Assembly (NCBI GenBank): GCA_022826485.1
Contig: JAJDUU010000035.1
Location: 62,001 to 126,000, forward strand
Direction of reading: 5' to 3'
Length of the DNA stretch: 64,000 bases
Source of the DNA: Chloroflexota bacterium
GTDB lineage: Bacteria > Chloroflexota > UBA11872
Part shown: in pieces, positions 51,700 to 61,496 of the stretch
Numbering within the stretch: the stretch's first letter is position 1
Layout: each line of letters opens with the position of its first letter
Notes under the pieces: model-generated
Told to the model about the DNA's origin: nothing
The model's database searches: none
What the model saw: only the letters and a program-made list of their open reading frames with translations
Position numbers and translations under genes: made by a program

Positions 51700-52640
51700 T
51701 CTTCCGGCACTTTAGATTTCTCGCTTCGCTCGAAATGACATAGGGGGTGTTCGGAGGATCTGTGATGCAAGTCGAGGGTGTTCAAGCCGTCGCGGCGGGC
51801 CACTCGATCCAAGGCAATCCCACGTCGCACCGGCGCTCCCCCGTCACCCCGGCGAAGGCCGGGGTCCAGGTCGACCCGACGCGCTTGAGACCCGGACTGG
51901 ATTCCGGCCTTCGCCGGAATGACGGACGGGCGGCAGGCGCTTCGCCGAAATGACGGAGGGGTTGCGTAATGGGCTCGCTTTGCGGGGACAGGGTCCGCCG
52001 GAATGAGGGAGGGGGCGGGGCCGTTGGGAGTTGACGGGCGTTGTGCCTCCTCGGCAGCGCCTTAGATTCCTCACTGCGTTCGGAATGACAGAGGGGGTGT
52101 TCCAGCCGCTGCGGCGGGCCACTCGATCCAAGGCAATCCCACGTCGCACCGGCGCTCCCCCGTCACCCCGGCGAAGGCCGGGGTCCAGGTCCGCCCGGCG
52201 CGCCGGAGACTCGGACTGGATTCCGGCCTCCGCCGGAATGACGGACGAGGCAGGCTCTTCGCCGGAATGTGGGCGGGGGCGGGGCTGTTGGGAGTTGACG
52301 GGCGTTGTGCCTCCTCGGCAGCGCCTTAGATTCCTCACTGCGTTCGGAATGACAGAGGGGTGGTTCCAGCCGCTGCGGCGGGCCACTTGATCCAAGGCAA
52401 TCCCACGTCGCACCGGCGCTCCCCCGTCACCCCGGCGAAGGCCGGGGTCCAGGTCCACGCGACGCGCTGGTGACCCGGACTGGATTCCCGCCTACGCCGG
52501 AATGACGGACGGGGCAGGCGCTTCGCCGGGATGACGGAGGGATTACGCAAAGGTCTCCCGGCGCGGGGACAGGCTCCGCCGGAATGACGGACGGGCGGCT
52601 GGCGCTTCTTCGGAATGGCGGGCCGGCGGCTTCTCCGGCG
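51700..52640. repeat. partly tandem repeat block (about 0.95 kb)
   Basis: The composite GGGCCACTCGATCCAAGGCA, CACGTCGCACCGGCGCTCCC and GTCACCCCGGCGAAGGCCGG occurs at about 51797, 52116 and 52380. GAGTTGACGGGCGTTGTGCC with the GATTCCTCACTGCGTTCGG hairpin occurs at 52028 and 52292, a period of 264 bases. Many GTCATTCCGG-type hairpins are interspersed. No protein-like frame is seen. This is the largest gene-free block of the window. Confidence 0.85.
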
Positions 52641-52653
52641 ACGTGGGGATTTC

Positions 52654-53121
52654 CTAGGGCGCAGGACGGCTCCCGGGTCCTGGCGGCGGCGGCGAGCCAC
52701 CGGCCTGGCCCTGTCCTCGGCGGAACACCAGCCACGACACGCTGGTCGAGATGGCCGCGGTGATGAGGGCTCCCAGCAGGGCCCAGCCGAAGCTCTCGAC
52801 GTAGATCGGTGGAATGATCTGTCCGGCCAGCCAGAACATGAACGCGCCCACGACGAAGTGCCCGAACCCCAGCGTCAGGACCATGAAGCAGCAGGTGAGC
52901 GGCAGCGTGGCCAGGTACATCAGCGGACGCACGTAGACGTTCAGCGCCGCCAGCACCGCCGAGAACGCCGCCGCCGTCGCCCAGTACATCAGGGACCCGG
53001 TCTCCGGCAGCCGGACATACGGGTCCAGCAGCAGCGCGGTGAGCAAGACGCCCAGGAACGCCCCGGCCCAATGCACGGCGAACTGGTGGACCGTGCGCTC
53101 GAAGTTCCAGCGCACCCGCAC
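52654..53121 (-). CDS. phage-holin-type (Phage_holin_4_2-like) membrane protein
   Basis: 155 residues from GTG 53121 with four membrane helices: WAGAFLGVLLTALLL, TAAAFSAVLAALNVYVRPL, CFMVLTLGFGHFVVGAFMFW and GWALLGALITAAISTSV. The NVYVRPL-x-LPLT block and four-helix layout match a widespread chromosomal family misnamed phage holin. Its function is unknown and there is no lysis gene nearby. The C-terminus is a Gly/Pro-rich tail. Confidence 0.8.
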   Translation of the reverse strand: MRVRWNFERTVHQFAVHWAGAFLGVLLTALLLDPYVRLPETGSLMYWATAAAFSAVLAALNVYVRPLMYLATLPLTCCFMVLTLGFGHFVVGAFMFWLAGQIIPPIYVESFGWALLGALITAAISTSVSWLVFRRGQGQAGGSPPPPGPGSRPAP

Positions 53122-53135
53122 TGGGGGTTGGCCGT

Positions 53136-53258
53136 TTACGACGCGGCCGCCGGCGGGTCAGCGAGCCTCAGGAGCGCCTTGCCCTCGGTCGGCTCGGGGA
53201 TGGGCGCGCCATGGGGCCGGCCGGCGAGTACGAAACGCCGATTCAACGGTTGCGTCAT
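53136..53258 (-). pseudogene. N-terminal remnant of a medium-chain reductase-like protein
   Basis: 40 codons from ATG 53258 that read MTQPLNRRFVLAGRPHGAP and then PEPTEGKALLRL, ending at TAA. The N-terminal block resembles the start of MDR-superfamily NADP-dependent alkenal/quinone reductases (RRFVLA-RP-GxP). The expected next blocks are absent, so it is likely a truncated remnant. Similarity was judged from memory and could be chance. Confidence 0.35.
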
Positions 53259-53407
53259 GGGCGGCTCCAGGCGGCGCGGGCGAGCCATGGTACCCGCGGC
53301 GCCGCGGCGAATTGCATAGAATCTGCATAAGCGCTGCACCAGCGCTCAATCGGTTCCACATAGCATTCAATGGGCTGGTGCGATTGCCGCACCCAGGGAG
53401 GACCATT

Positions 53408-54106
53408 GTGAGCGGATCGGTGCGCCTGGCGAACGGGCGCCCCGCGGCGGTTCGAGGCGAGCCGTCCCACGCACGGCTGCTGCTGCGCGACGCGCGGCCG
53501 GGCGACCGGGCGCAGGCGGGGACGCTGCTGCGCGAGGCGTTGACGCCGGGGCTCGCGGATGCCGTATTCGGACTGGGCGCGGCCGGCGCCTCGACCTACC
53601 TGGAGCGCCTCTTCGCGCGCCGGGGCACCCTGTGGAGCTATGACATCACCACGCTGGCCGAGCTCGACGGCCAGGTCGTCGGCCTGGTGTCGCACGCGCC
53701 GTGGGCGGTGCTGGCCCAGCGGCGGTGGGCCACCCTGTGGAGCTATCTGCGCGCCTACGGTCCGTTGGCGCTGCTCAAGCTCATCCCGCGGATCCGCGCT
53801 CTGATGCACGCCAGTCCCGCGGTGCCGCCGGACCACTGGTTCATTCCCTGCCTGGCGGTTTCGCCCAAGCATCGCGGCAATGGCGTGGCGCACGCCTTGC
53901 TGCAGACGGTGTACCGGCACGCCGAGACGCACGCCCCGGCGTGCAGCCTCTACGTGCCGACCAGCAACGCGGCGGCCCGCGAGTTCTACGATCGCGCGGG
54001 CTACGTGGAGCGTGACGGCGCGGCTTCGGAGGCGCTCCGGCGGCTCGCCGGCGTGGACGGTCGGGTGCGTTTCGAGCGGACCCTCGCCGGCGGCCGACCC
54101 GAGTAG
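53408..54106 (+). CDS. GNAT-family N-acetyltransferase
   Basis: 232 residues from GTG 53408, with AGGGAGG six bases upstream; the long upstream extension is rejected. RLLLRDARPGDRAQAGTLLR opens the fold. FIPCLAVSPKHRGNGVAHAL carries motif A (RGNGVA), and SLYVPTSNAAAREFYDRAGY gives the late conserved block. The longer central helix region (about residues 80-130) suggests a substrate-recognition insert. The substrate is unknown. Confidence 0.85.
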   Translation: MSGSVRLANGRPAAVRGEPSHARLLLRDARPGDRAQAGTLLREALTPGLADAVFGLGAAGASTYLERLFARRGTLWSYDITTLAELDGQVVGLVSHAPWAVLAQRRWATLWSYLRAYGPLALLKLIPRIRALMHASPAVPPDHWFIPCLAVSPKHRGNGVAHALLQTVYRHAETHAPACSLYVPTSNAAAREFYDRAGYVERDGAASEALRRLAGVDGRVRFERTLAGGRPE

Positions 54107-54143
54107 CGACGCTCCGGCGAGCACACCCGGCCGCCGGGCGCGA

Positions 54144-54392
54144 CTAGCGTCCGCGCGACGAGGGCCGCCAGGCCATCTTCATGTAGCGGTCGCCCTGCGC
54201 GAGTTCGTCCAGCATTTGCGCCAAGCGCCGCAGCTTCGTCGGCTCGCGCTTGGCCTGCGTGATCCAGCCCAGGTAGTCGTTGCGCTGATACGGCGGCCGC
54301 TGTCGGTATGCCTCCATGAGGCCGTGGTCCAGCAACGCGCGCTCCACGAACTCGGGCATTGGGTTCAGGGGTCGCTTCAGCGTCACGGTCAC
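54144..54392 (-). CDS. YdeI/OmpD-associated-type small protein
   Basis: 82 residues. PEFVERALLDHGLMEAYRQR, then PPYQRNDYLGWITQAKREPT and KLRRLAQMLDELAQGDR match the C-terminal helix-turn-helix-like region of the YdeI/OmpD-associated family (PPS..EY..WI..AK..ETR..R). The N-terminal DUF1905-like part of longer members is missing, but stand-alone forms exist. Function unknown; proteins of this type were linked to bacteriocin protection. Confidence 0.75.
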   Translation of the reverse strand: MTVTLKRPLNPMPEFVERALLDHGLMEAYRQRPPYQRNDYLGWITQAKREPTKLRRLAQMLDELAQGDRYMKMAWRPSSRGR

Positions 54393-54594
54393 CGCCGGCG
54401 CGCCGTGGTGCGATTGGAGACGAATGATACGCCGCGCTTTGCCTGGAGGAGGGGCCTCGCCCAGGAGTCTTCGCTCTCGGCCCTGCCCATTCCCTCAGCC
54501 TGAAGGGGCGGGCCAGCGCCTCCCCCTGTCTCAGACCGGGGTGAGGTCAACGCTCAGCGGCGCCTTTGGAAAACCGCCGGAGTCCTGTACCATG

Positions 54595-54690
54595 CCCGCC
54601 CCTGGCAGCGGGAGGCGCCAGTGTCGACGGCGTCTCTCCGCGCGCGAAAATCCGGCCCCAGCAGCGGGAGGCGCCTGTGAGCACGGCTCG
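54595..54690 (+). repeat. duplicated ribosome-binding-site segment
   Basis: CAGCGGGAGGCGCCAGTG (about 54607-54624) and CAGCGGGAGGCGCCTGTG (about 54662-54679) are near-identical, 55 bases apart. The second copy supplies the Shine-Dalgarno and GTG start of the deacetylase. The first copy leads into an unused frame. Confidence 0.55.
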
Positions 54691-55920
54691 TCGTTCCTTG
54701 GCGCCGTTCCCTGTCGACCCGCCGCGGCTCGAGCGACGGCAGATATTTCGCCTGGGCGCGGGGGCCGTGCTCGGCGGCGCGCTGAGCGTGGGGCCGGCCA
54801 GGCTGGTAGCCCAGCAACGCGACCCGTGGTTTGTCTTCGTGTCGGAGCACCGGGCCGACCTCGGGTATATCGTTGAAGACAGCCGCCAGGGCCAATTCGC
54901 CTCGACCTACACGGCGCTTGGCGGCAGCACCGTCGCGGGACCGGCACGGCGGCGGCGAGCCTTGGGGTAAGCGGCGACCTCGCGGACGCCTACCACGCTT
55001 TCGGCAACTGGCCCGTTCTGGGCGCGCCGACGTCGCCGCCGGTGCGCGTGCAGGGCGTGGTTCTGCAACGATTCGACAACGCCGTCATTTCCCTGCCCGA
55101 TTCAGGTGGACCCCAGAACGCCGAGTTGGTCCCGGCGCCGCTCTATCTGCAGGCGGCGGGCTACTTTCCAGAGACTCCGTTCCTGCCCCGCGCGCTGCCG
55201 GTGTATCCCATGGAGGCGCCGCCGGTGATCCGCCACGGGGACCCCACGCAGCCATATGTCTTCATCACGCTCGACGACTGCTGGGACCCGGAACTGACCA
55301 GCCGCGCGCTCGACATTGCGCGCGACGAGCGCATCAAGATCACCTTCTTCCCCGTCGGGGCGGAGCTGCAGAAGACGCCGGCCCTCTGGCGCCGCGCCGT
55401 CGTCGAGGGGCACTCGATCGAAAACCACACGCATTTGCATCTGCCGCTGCCGCAGTTCACGGATGACCGGATCCGCTGGGAGCTGGCCGAGGCCCGCCGT
55501 CAGCTCAATGGCGTGCTCGGCTACGAGTATCCGCAGCGCTTCATGCGGCCGCCGGAGGGCGCGGGGATTCCCGACGCTCGGAGCCGCCTGGTGCGGCTAT
55601 CGCAGGCGGCCGGGCTGCACATCGCCATGTGGACGGCCGACTCCAAGGGGTGGCACTACCCCCGGGATGGCAGCGCCCGCGCGCGGGACTTTGTGCTGGG
55701 CAACCTCTCCGACCATTTCACGCCTGGGGCGATCCTGCTGCTGCACGCCCTGGAGAGCGACCTGGCGGCGCTGCCGCGCCTCGCGCGCGAAATCCACGGC
55801 GCCGGCCTTCAGAGCGTGAACCTGCGCGACCAGCTGCATCTGCCCGGCCAAAAGATTGGCAACGGCGATCCGTTGTCAACGTGTCCCGAGCCCCTCCCCG
55901 ATGCGGTTGAGTGGTGCTGA
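54677..55920 (+). pseudogene. exported polysaccharide deacetylase, split by one frameshift
   Basis: From GTG 54677 (GGGAGG upstream) the frame encodes a twin-arginine-type signal (RRQIFRLGAGAVLGGALSVG), then DSRQGQFASTYTALGG, and hits a TAA at 54968. A second frame, open through the same region, continues LGVSGDLADAYHAFGNWPVL to the end. One base gained or lost near 54930-54950 would join them. The second part has the NodB-type deacetylase core: FITLDDCWDPE (Asp-Asp), SIENHTHLHLPLP (metal-binding His-x3-His), RFMRPPEGAG and the final LLLHALESD. It would remove acetyl groups from envelope polysaccharide. Sequencing error, pseudogene or programmed shift cannot be told apart here. Confidence 0.7.
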
Positions 55921-55982
55921 GGCTCCAACGCGCCCGGACGAAACCGCCGTCTAGCTGACGTCGAGAACGCGCGCTCAGGCGA

Positions 55983-58457
55983 TCAGTGACCGCCCTCGCC
56001 GAACCGTCGCAGCCGCAGCGAGTTGCCGACCACCGACAGCGACTCGAACGCCATGGCCAACGCGGCCAGCATGGGATCGAGCTGCAGGCCCAGCACGGGA
56101 AAGAACACGCCGGCGGCCAGCGGTATGAGCAGGATGTTGTAGCCGAACGCCAGCGCCAGGTTCTCTTTGACAGTGCGCACGGTGCGACGGCTGAGACGGA
56201 CGGCCGTGAGCACACCGCGCAGATCGCTGCGCACCAGCGTGACGTCGCCCGCCGCCATGGCGATGTCGGCGCCGGCCCCCATGGCGATGCCCAGATCGGC
56301 CTGGGCCAAGGCCGGGGCGTCGTTGATGCCGTCGCCCGCCATCACCACCTTCGCGCCTTGCGCTTGCAGCTCGCGCACGATCGCCGCCTTGCCGTCGGGC
56401 CGCACGCGCGCGCGGACCTCGTCGATGCCAACCGCGCGCGCCACCTCCTGGGCCGTTTCCGGTCGGTCTCCGGTGAGCATCAGCACGCGCAGGCCCATGC
56501 GCCGCAGCGCGGCGACGGTGTCGGCCGCCTCGGGTCGCAGGGTGTCCGCCACGGCCAATACCCCGGCAAGCTGCCCGTCGATGGCGGCGTAAAGCGCGGT
56601 GCGTCCCCGCGCCGCCAGCCGCGTGGCATCTTCCTCGTCGGCGTCCAGCGGCACGCCGGCCCGCGCCAGCAGTTCCGCCGTGCCGACGATGACCGGCCGC
56701 CCCTCGACGACGGCCTGGACGCCGCCGCCGGTGACCGAGTGAAACTCCTCGGCTCGTGGAATCGCGGCGCCCCGCGCCATTGCGCCGCGCACGATGGCGC
56801 GGCCGATGGGGTGCTCGGAGTCGGTTTCGGCAGCCGCCGCCAGCCGCAGCAACTCGGACGGTGGGACGCCGTTGCGCGGCAGCACGTCCACCAGCTCGGG
56901 CTCGCCGTGGGTCAGCGTGCCGGTCTTGTCGAGCAGCACGGCGTCGATCTTGCCGGCCGTTTCGAGCGCCTCGCCGCTGCGGATCAGCACCCCATGCTCG
57001 GCGCCCCGGCCCGTCCCCACCATGATGGCGAGGGGCGTGGCCAGCCCGAGCGCGCAGGGACAGGCGACCACCAGGACCGCCACGAAGCTCACCAGCGCGT
57101 GAGCCGCCTTGGGATCGGGTCCGACCGCCGACCACACCGCCAGGGTGGCCAGCGCAATCAGAATCACCGCCGGGACAAACCGCCCGGCCACGCGATCCGC
57201 CAGCCGCTGCAGCGGCGCCTTGGTGGTCTGGGCTTGCTCGACCAGGCGGACGATCTGCGCCAGCACCGATTCCCGATCCACCGCCGTCGCGCGGATTCGC
57301 AGACGCCCGGTGGTGTTGACCGTCGCCCCGACCACGGGGTCGCCGGCGGACTTCTCCACCGGCACGCTCTCACCCGTGATGATTGATTCATCGACCGCTG
57401 AGTCGCCGTCCAGGACCTCGCCGTCGACCGGGATCTTGGCTCCCGGCGACACGTGAACGATGTCGCCGACCCGCACGCTCGCCAGCGGAGTCTCGACGCG
57501 CTCACCATCGCGCTCGACCAGCGCCATCGCCGGCCGCAGGTTCATGAGGCGTTCGATCGCGCCCGACGCCCGACCCTTGGCCCGCGCCTCGATCCAGCGT
57601 CCGAGCAGCACCAGGCCGATGATGATCATGGCCGTGTCGTAGTGGTGCATGGCGGCGCCCTCCGCCAGGAGCGAGGGCCAGAGCGTGAGCACCAGACTGG
57701 AGCCATAGGCCGCGCTGGTGCCCACGGCGATCAGCGTGTTCATGTCGGCGCCGCCGCGGCGCAGGGCCTTCCAGGTTCCCCGGTAGAAGCGCCAGCCGAG
57801 CACGAACTGCACCGGCGTCGCCAGCGCCAATTGCACAGCCGGATTGGCGAAGACCTCGGGCCGCCAGAGACCGGGGATGTAGGTCGCGCCGGCCCACAGC
57901 ACCAGCAGGCCCAGGCTCAAAGCCGCCGCGGCCTGCCAGCCCAGGACACGTTGCTCGCGGCGGCGCGTGGCGCGCCACGCGCCGCGCTCATCCTGCTCGG
58001 CCGTTGACGCCGCCTCCGGATCGTCCACGCGGAATCCCGCCGCCTCGATCGCCGCGCCGAGCTCGGCCCGCGGCGCCAGGCCCCGAATGGCGCTCACTTG
58101 CGCGCGGCCGCTGGCGAAGTTGACCGTGGCTTCGAGGACTCCCGGCACCGCGCGCAGCGCGCGTTCGACGCCGGGCACGCACGAGGCGCAGTCCATCCCC
58201 GCGATCCGGAGCCGGGTCGTACCGGTCGGCACCGCGTAGCCCGCCGCGTCAACCGCCGCTGCCAGCGCGGCGGCGTCCGTCCGCGCCGGATCGAATTCCG
58301 CCGTGGCCGATTCCGCCGCGAGATTGACCGCCGCCGCCGCCACACCATCGACGCCCGACAACACCTCCTCGACGCGTCCGACGCACGCGGCGCAGGACAT
58401 GCCCCTGATCGGGAGCGTCACCGCGGTCGTCTCGTGCGCGAGCGCGGCGGTGGTCAT
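55983..58457 (-). CDS. copA: copper-exporting P1B-type ATPase
   Basis: 824 residues. Two metal-binding domains: GMSCAACV (residues 19-26) and GMDCASCV (about 87-94). Eight membrane helices are expected, with CPC in [13 protein letters not shown], the actuator TGES in [25 protein letters not shown] (phosphorylated Asp), the HP motif SEHPIG and [12 protein letters not shown]. The ion-binding CPC and the final [17 protein letters not shown] (Met-x2-Ser) indicate Cu(I). It overlaps csoR by ATGA and would be induced by copper. Confidence 0.96.
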   Translation of the reverse strand: MTTAALAHETTAVTLPIRGMSCAACVGRVEEVLSGVDGVAAAAVNLAAESATAEFDPARTDAAALAAAVDAAGYAVPTGTTRLRIAGMDCASCVPGVERALRAVPGVLEATVNFASGRAQVSAIRGLAPRAELGAAIEAAGFRVDDPEAASTAEQDERGAWRATRRREQRVLGWQAAAALSLGLLVLWAGATYIPGLWRPEVFANPAVQLALATPVQFVLGWRFYRGTWKALRRGGADMNTLIAVGTSAAYGSSLVLTLWPSLLAEGAAMHHYDTAMIIIGLVLLGRWIEARAKGRASGAIERLMNLRPAMALVERDGERVETPLASVRVGDIVHVSPGAKIPVDGEVLDGDSAVDESIITGESVPVEKSAGDPVVGATVNTTGRLRIRATAVDRESVLAQIVRLVEQAQTTKAPLQRLADRVAGRFVPAVILIALATLAVWSAVGPDPKAAHALVSFVAVLVVACPCALGLATPLAIMVGTGRGAEHGVLIRSGEALETAGKIDAVLLDKTGTLTHGEPELVDVLPRNGVPPSELLRLAAAAETDSEHPIGRAIVRGAMARGAAIPRAEEFHSVTGGGVQAVVEGRPVIVGTAELLARAGVPLDADEEDATRLAARGRTALYAAIDGQLAGVLAVADTLRPEAADTVAALRRMGLRVLMLTGDRPETAQEVARAVGIDEVRARVRPDGKAAIVRELQAQGAKVVMAGDGINDAPALAQADLGIAMGAGADIAMAAGDVTLVRSDLRGVLTAVRLSRRTVRTVKENLALAFGYNILLIPLAAGVFFPVLGLQLDPMLAALAMAFESLSVVGNSLRLRRFGEGGH

Positions 58458-58825
58458 GCCGAGTCCGCCGCCGCCGGCTGCGGGATCGGTCCGGCGTCGC
58501 CGAGCGCCTCGGCGACGCTCTCCAGGACGTCGCCGGTCGAGGCGACCCGGCGCAGGTGTCCCGTGCCCTTCATGACCTCGAGCAGCTCGCGGATCACGCG
58601 TTCGCGCTCTCCGGGGTCGTCGCTGCGGATGGCGGCGGCGACGCAGGTCTGGAGGTGACGCTCGAGGATGGCGGCGTTGACCTTCTCGATGGCGCCCTGA
58701 ATCGCCAGCGTCTGCTTGAGAATGTCCGTGCAGTAGGCCTCGTCCGCAATCATGCGCTCGACGCCGCGCGCGTGACCCTCGATCGACCTCCAGCGATTGA
58801 CCAGCCGGCGCGTCGCCTCGTCCAT
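58454..58825 (-). CDS. csoR: copper-sensing repressor CsoR
   Basis: 123 residues from ATG 58825. All-helical DUF156 fold with the Cu(I) ligands Cys32, His57 and Cys61 (AYCTDIL and ERHLQTC). [20 protein letters not shown] is the DNA-binding helical start. Copper binding releases the operator. The gene is first in the csoR-copA operon, with a matching operator directly upstream. Confidence 0.94.
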   Translation of the reverse strand: MDEATRRLVNRWRSIEGHARGVERMIADEAYCTDILKQTLAIQGAIEKVNAAILERHLQTCVAAAIRSDDPGERERVIRELLEVMKGTGHLRRVASTGDVLESVAEALGDAGPIPQPAAADSA

Positions 58826-58839
58826 GGATTCGCTCTTTC

Positions 58840-58861
58840 TACCCCACCCCACCTGGGGTGC
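58840..58861 (-). promoter_or_regulatory. CsoR operator
   Basis: ACCCC (58846-58850) and GGGGT (58855-58859) form an inverted repeat with a 4-base spacer, extended by a second ACCCC on the left. It lies 15-36 bases upstream of the csoR start. G-tract inverted repeats of this form (TACCCC...GGGGT) are the known CsoR operator type. Confidence 0.7.
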
Positions 58862-58974
58862 AGGTCAATCCTATGGCAATCGAGGTGTCTGGGGCAATGA
58901 GGGGCACGTTGCGGGGCCGGTGGGAGCGGCGGGCGCGGGGCGGGTGGCTGTCAGCTCCTAACGGCCCCGCCCCC

Positions 58975-59170
58975 ATCCGTCATTCCGGCGGAGGCCGGAA
59001 TCCAGTCCGGGAATCGAGTGAGGCGGGCGGACCTGGACCCCGGCCTCCGCCGGGGTGACGGAGGGGGTGGCGTGAGGGTCTTTGCGGTGGCTCCCCGCTC
59101 CTTAGATTTCTCGCTCCGCTCGGAATGACAGGAGGGGGTGCTCGGAATGTCAGGAAGGGGGGCTTGGAGT
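58975..59170. repeat. dispersed hairpin repeats
   Basis: Two GTCATTCCGGCGGAGGCCGG-type copies and the GATTTCTCGCTCCGCTCGGA hairpin. The remainder up to the next gene is G-rich and without recognised features. Confidence 0.75.
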
Positions 59171-59246
59171 GATGGGGGGCGGATCGGGGCGCCGGACGGG
59201 GCCCGGTGGGGGCTGGGCTGCCTGACGGCGGACTGGCGGTGGGCGC

Positions 59247-61496
59247 GTGGCTATCCTTGAGGTGCGGCGCGAGGGGTGCGCCGGTGCACGGAGGGCCGGA
59301 CCGATCGATCAGGCGCTCTGGCTGCTCGCACTGGTCGCGTTCGCCGTGCTGGGGGCGCCCTGGGCGCGCCTGGCGTTTGGCCGCCTGACCAGCCGCGGCC
59401 TCGCGCTCGCCGCCCCCGTCGGGTTCTTCCTGTTTCACTACGTCGCCTGGCTCGGGCTCTTCACGGGCTGGTTCCGCAACGGCCAGGCCTATGCGTGGGC
59501 GGCGCTCGGAGTCTTCGCGGCGGCGACGGCCGTGCTGGCCTGGACGACACGCGCGGACCTGCGCGAGCTCTGGCCGCGGCGACGTCTTTGGGTCTGGGGC
59601 GTGGCGGCGCTCCTGGTCGCGTACGGCGTCGGCGTGGGCATGCGCTGGCTCAATCCCGAGATCGCCGGCACCGAAAAGCCCATGGACCTGGCGCTGCTGA
59701 GCGCCACCATGCGCAGCGCCGAGTTTCCGCCGCTCGATCCGTGGTTCGCGGGCGAGACGATCAACTACTACTACCTGGGCTACTCGATGGGCGGCGCGCT
59801 GGCGCACCTGGCCGGCGCCTCGCCGGCGGTGGCCTACAACACCTACCTCGCCACGCTGCTGGCCCTGCTCGTCGTCGGCGTCGGCTCCGTGGCCTACGAC
59901 CTGGCCGCCATGCTTGGCGCGGGACCGCGGCGCGCGCTGCGGGCGGCGCTGGGATCGGTGATCGTCGGCGTCGTCGCCGGCAATCTGGCCATTGCGCGCG
60001 CCGTGGTGACCGAGGAGTTTCGCGGCCAGACGGGGTTCTGGCAGGGCATCGGGTGGAACGCCTCGCGGGTCATCGAACGGCAGCCGGTCAACGGCGTGGC
60101 CGACAAGACGATCAACGAGTTTCCGGCCTTTTCCTTCATCCTTGGCGACCTCCATCCCCACGTGATGGCGCTGCCCTTCACCGTGGTGGCCGCCGGCCTC
60201 GCGCTGCAGGGCATCGCGGCCTGGTGGCGGCCCGGCGCGGTTCGGGGCTGGGCGCCGTGGGGCGGCTCGTTGCTGGCGGGACTGCTGCTCGGCGGCCTCT
60301 ATGGGCTCAACGCGTGGGATCTGCCGACCTACCTGGTGCTGGTCATCGGCGCGGCGGTGTTGGCGCATTGGGTCGGGCCGGGAGCTCGCGCCTGGCGCCG
60401 GTTGCTGGCCCATATCGGGCTCGTCGTGGCGGCGGCGGCCGTCGCGTGGCTGCCCTACAGCCTGGATGTCACCTTGCTCAGCGAGGGGTTGGGGGTGGTG
60501 CCCACGCGCACGCTGGCGCTGCACTTCCTGCAGATGTTCGGTCTGCTGGGCCTGCTCGCCGTGGGAGGGCTGGCCGCGTTGCTGACGGACGGCACGCGGT
60601 CGACCCGCATCTGGCTGGGCGTGAGCCTGCTCGTGGCGGCGCTGACCGTGGTGGTCACCGGCGGCGAGATCGTGGGGGTTCTCCTGGTCGTGCTGGCCCT
60701 GGCGACGGCGGTGATGAGCCGCCGCCAGGCGGCGCCGGGGCCATTCGCGCTGAGCGTGCTGGCAGCGGCCGCGTTCGGCCTCATGCTCGTCGTCGAGATG
60801 GTGCACGTGGACGACTTCTTCGGACCGCCGTATGTCCGCATGAACACCGTGTTCAAGGTGCATTACCAGGCGTGGGCGCTGCTGGCGATTGCCGCGGGAC
60901 CGGCGCTGCTGGTCACCTGGCGCAAGCTGTCCGACGCCGCCGGCCCGGGGTGGGCGGTGGTTCGCGCCGGGTATGCCAGCGTGGTGGCGGTGCTGCTGGT
61001 GCTGGCGCTGAGCTATTCCGCGGTCGCCCTGCGCGACAAGGCCGCCGACAGTGAGGTCACCGGCACCATCGACGGACTCGCCCAGGCCGAGCAATTGCAC
61101 AGCGACGACTTGGCGGCGGCGCGCTGGCTGGCGCGAAACGCGGAGGACGCGGCAATCGTTCTGGAGGCACCGGGTACTCCGTACAGTGAGATGTCACGCA
61201 TCGCCACGTGGTCGGGTGTGCCGACCGTGATGGGCTGGACGCAACATGAGCAGTTGTGGCGGGGGAGCATTCCCGAAATCGGCATACGGTCGGATGACGT
61301 GGACCGCATCTATTCCACGACGGACGCTGCCGAGGCGCTGCGGCTCATGCGCCGTTACGACGTGACGCACGTCGTCTTCGGCCGCATCGAGCGGGCGCGC
61401 TATGACCCAACCGCGGCGTCTCGCTTGCGGGCCTACCTCGAGCCGGTGGCGCAGTTTGGCGGCACCACGGTCTTTACGGTGCCGGCGGGCCCGTGA
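59247..61496 (+). CDS. DUF2298 (Chlor_Arch_YYY-type) large membrane protein
   Basis: 749 residues from GTG 59247 (start uncertain) with a dozen or more membrane helices. The diagnostic region is FPPLDPWFAGETINYYYLGY, followed by NEFPAFSFILGDLHPHVMAL and GLNAWDLPTYL. The late block FFGPPYVRMNTVFKVHYQAW is typical, and the soluble C-terminus has DVTHVVFGRIE. Family members occur in Chloroflexota and archaea and resemble membrane glycosyltransferases of the GT-C type. The substrate is unknown. It overlaps the next gene by GTGA. Confidence 0.85.
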   Translation: MAILEVRREGCAGARRAGPIDQALWLLALVAFAVLGAPWARLAFGRLTSRGLALAAPVGFFLFHYVAWLGLFTGWFRNGQAYAWAALGVFAAATAVLAWTTRADLRELWPRRRLWVWGVAALLVAYGVGVGMRWLNPEIAGTEKPMDLALLSATMRSAEFPPLDPWFAGETINYYYLGYSMGGALAHLAGASPAVAYNTYLATLLALLVVGVGSVAYDLAAMLGAGPRRALRAALGSVIVGVVAGNLAIARAVVTEEFRGQTGFWQGIGWNASRVIERQPVNGVADKTINEFPAFSFILGDLHPHVMALPFTVVAAGLALQGIAAWWRPGAVRGWAPWGGSLLAGLLLGGLYGLNAWDLPTYLVLVIGAAVLAHWVGPGARAWRRLLAHIGLVVAAAAVAWLPYSLDVTLLSEGLGVVPTRTLALHFLQMFGLLGLLAVGGLAALLTDGTRSTRIWLGVSLLVAALTVVVTGGEIVGVLLVVLALATAVMSRRQAAPGPFALSVLAAAAFGLMLVVEMVHVDDFFGPPYVRMNTVFKVHYQAWALLAIAAGPALLVTWRKLSDAAGPGWAVVRAGYASVVAVLLVLALSYSAVALRDKAADSEVTGTIDGLAQAEQLHSDDLAAARWLARNAEDAAIVLEAPGTPYSEMSRIATWSGVPTVMGWTQHEQLWRGSIPEIGIRSDDVDRIYSTTDAAEALRLMRRYDVTHVVFGRIERARYDPTAASRLRAYLEPVAQFGGTTVFTVPAGP

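Noticed and set aside
52654-53121. Evidence of a prophage from the phage-holin-type protein
   Set aside because: This family is mostly chromosomal and no phage structural, lysis or integrase gene is nearby.
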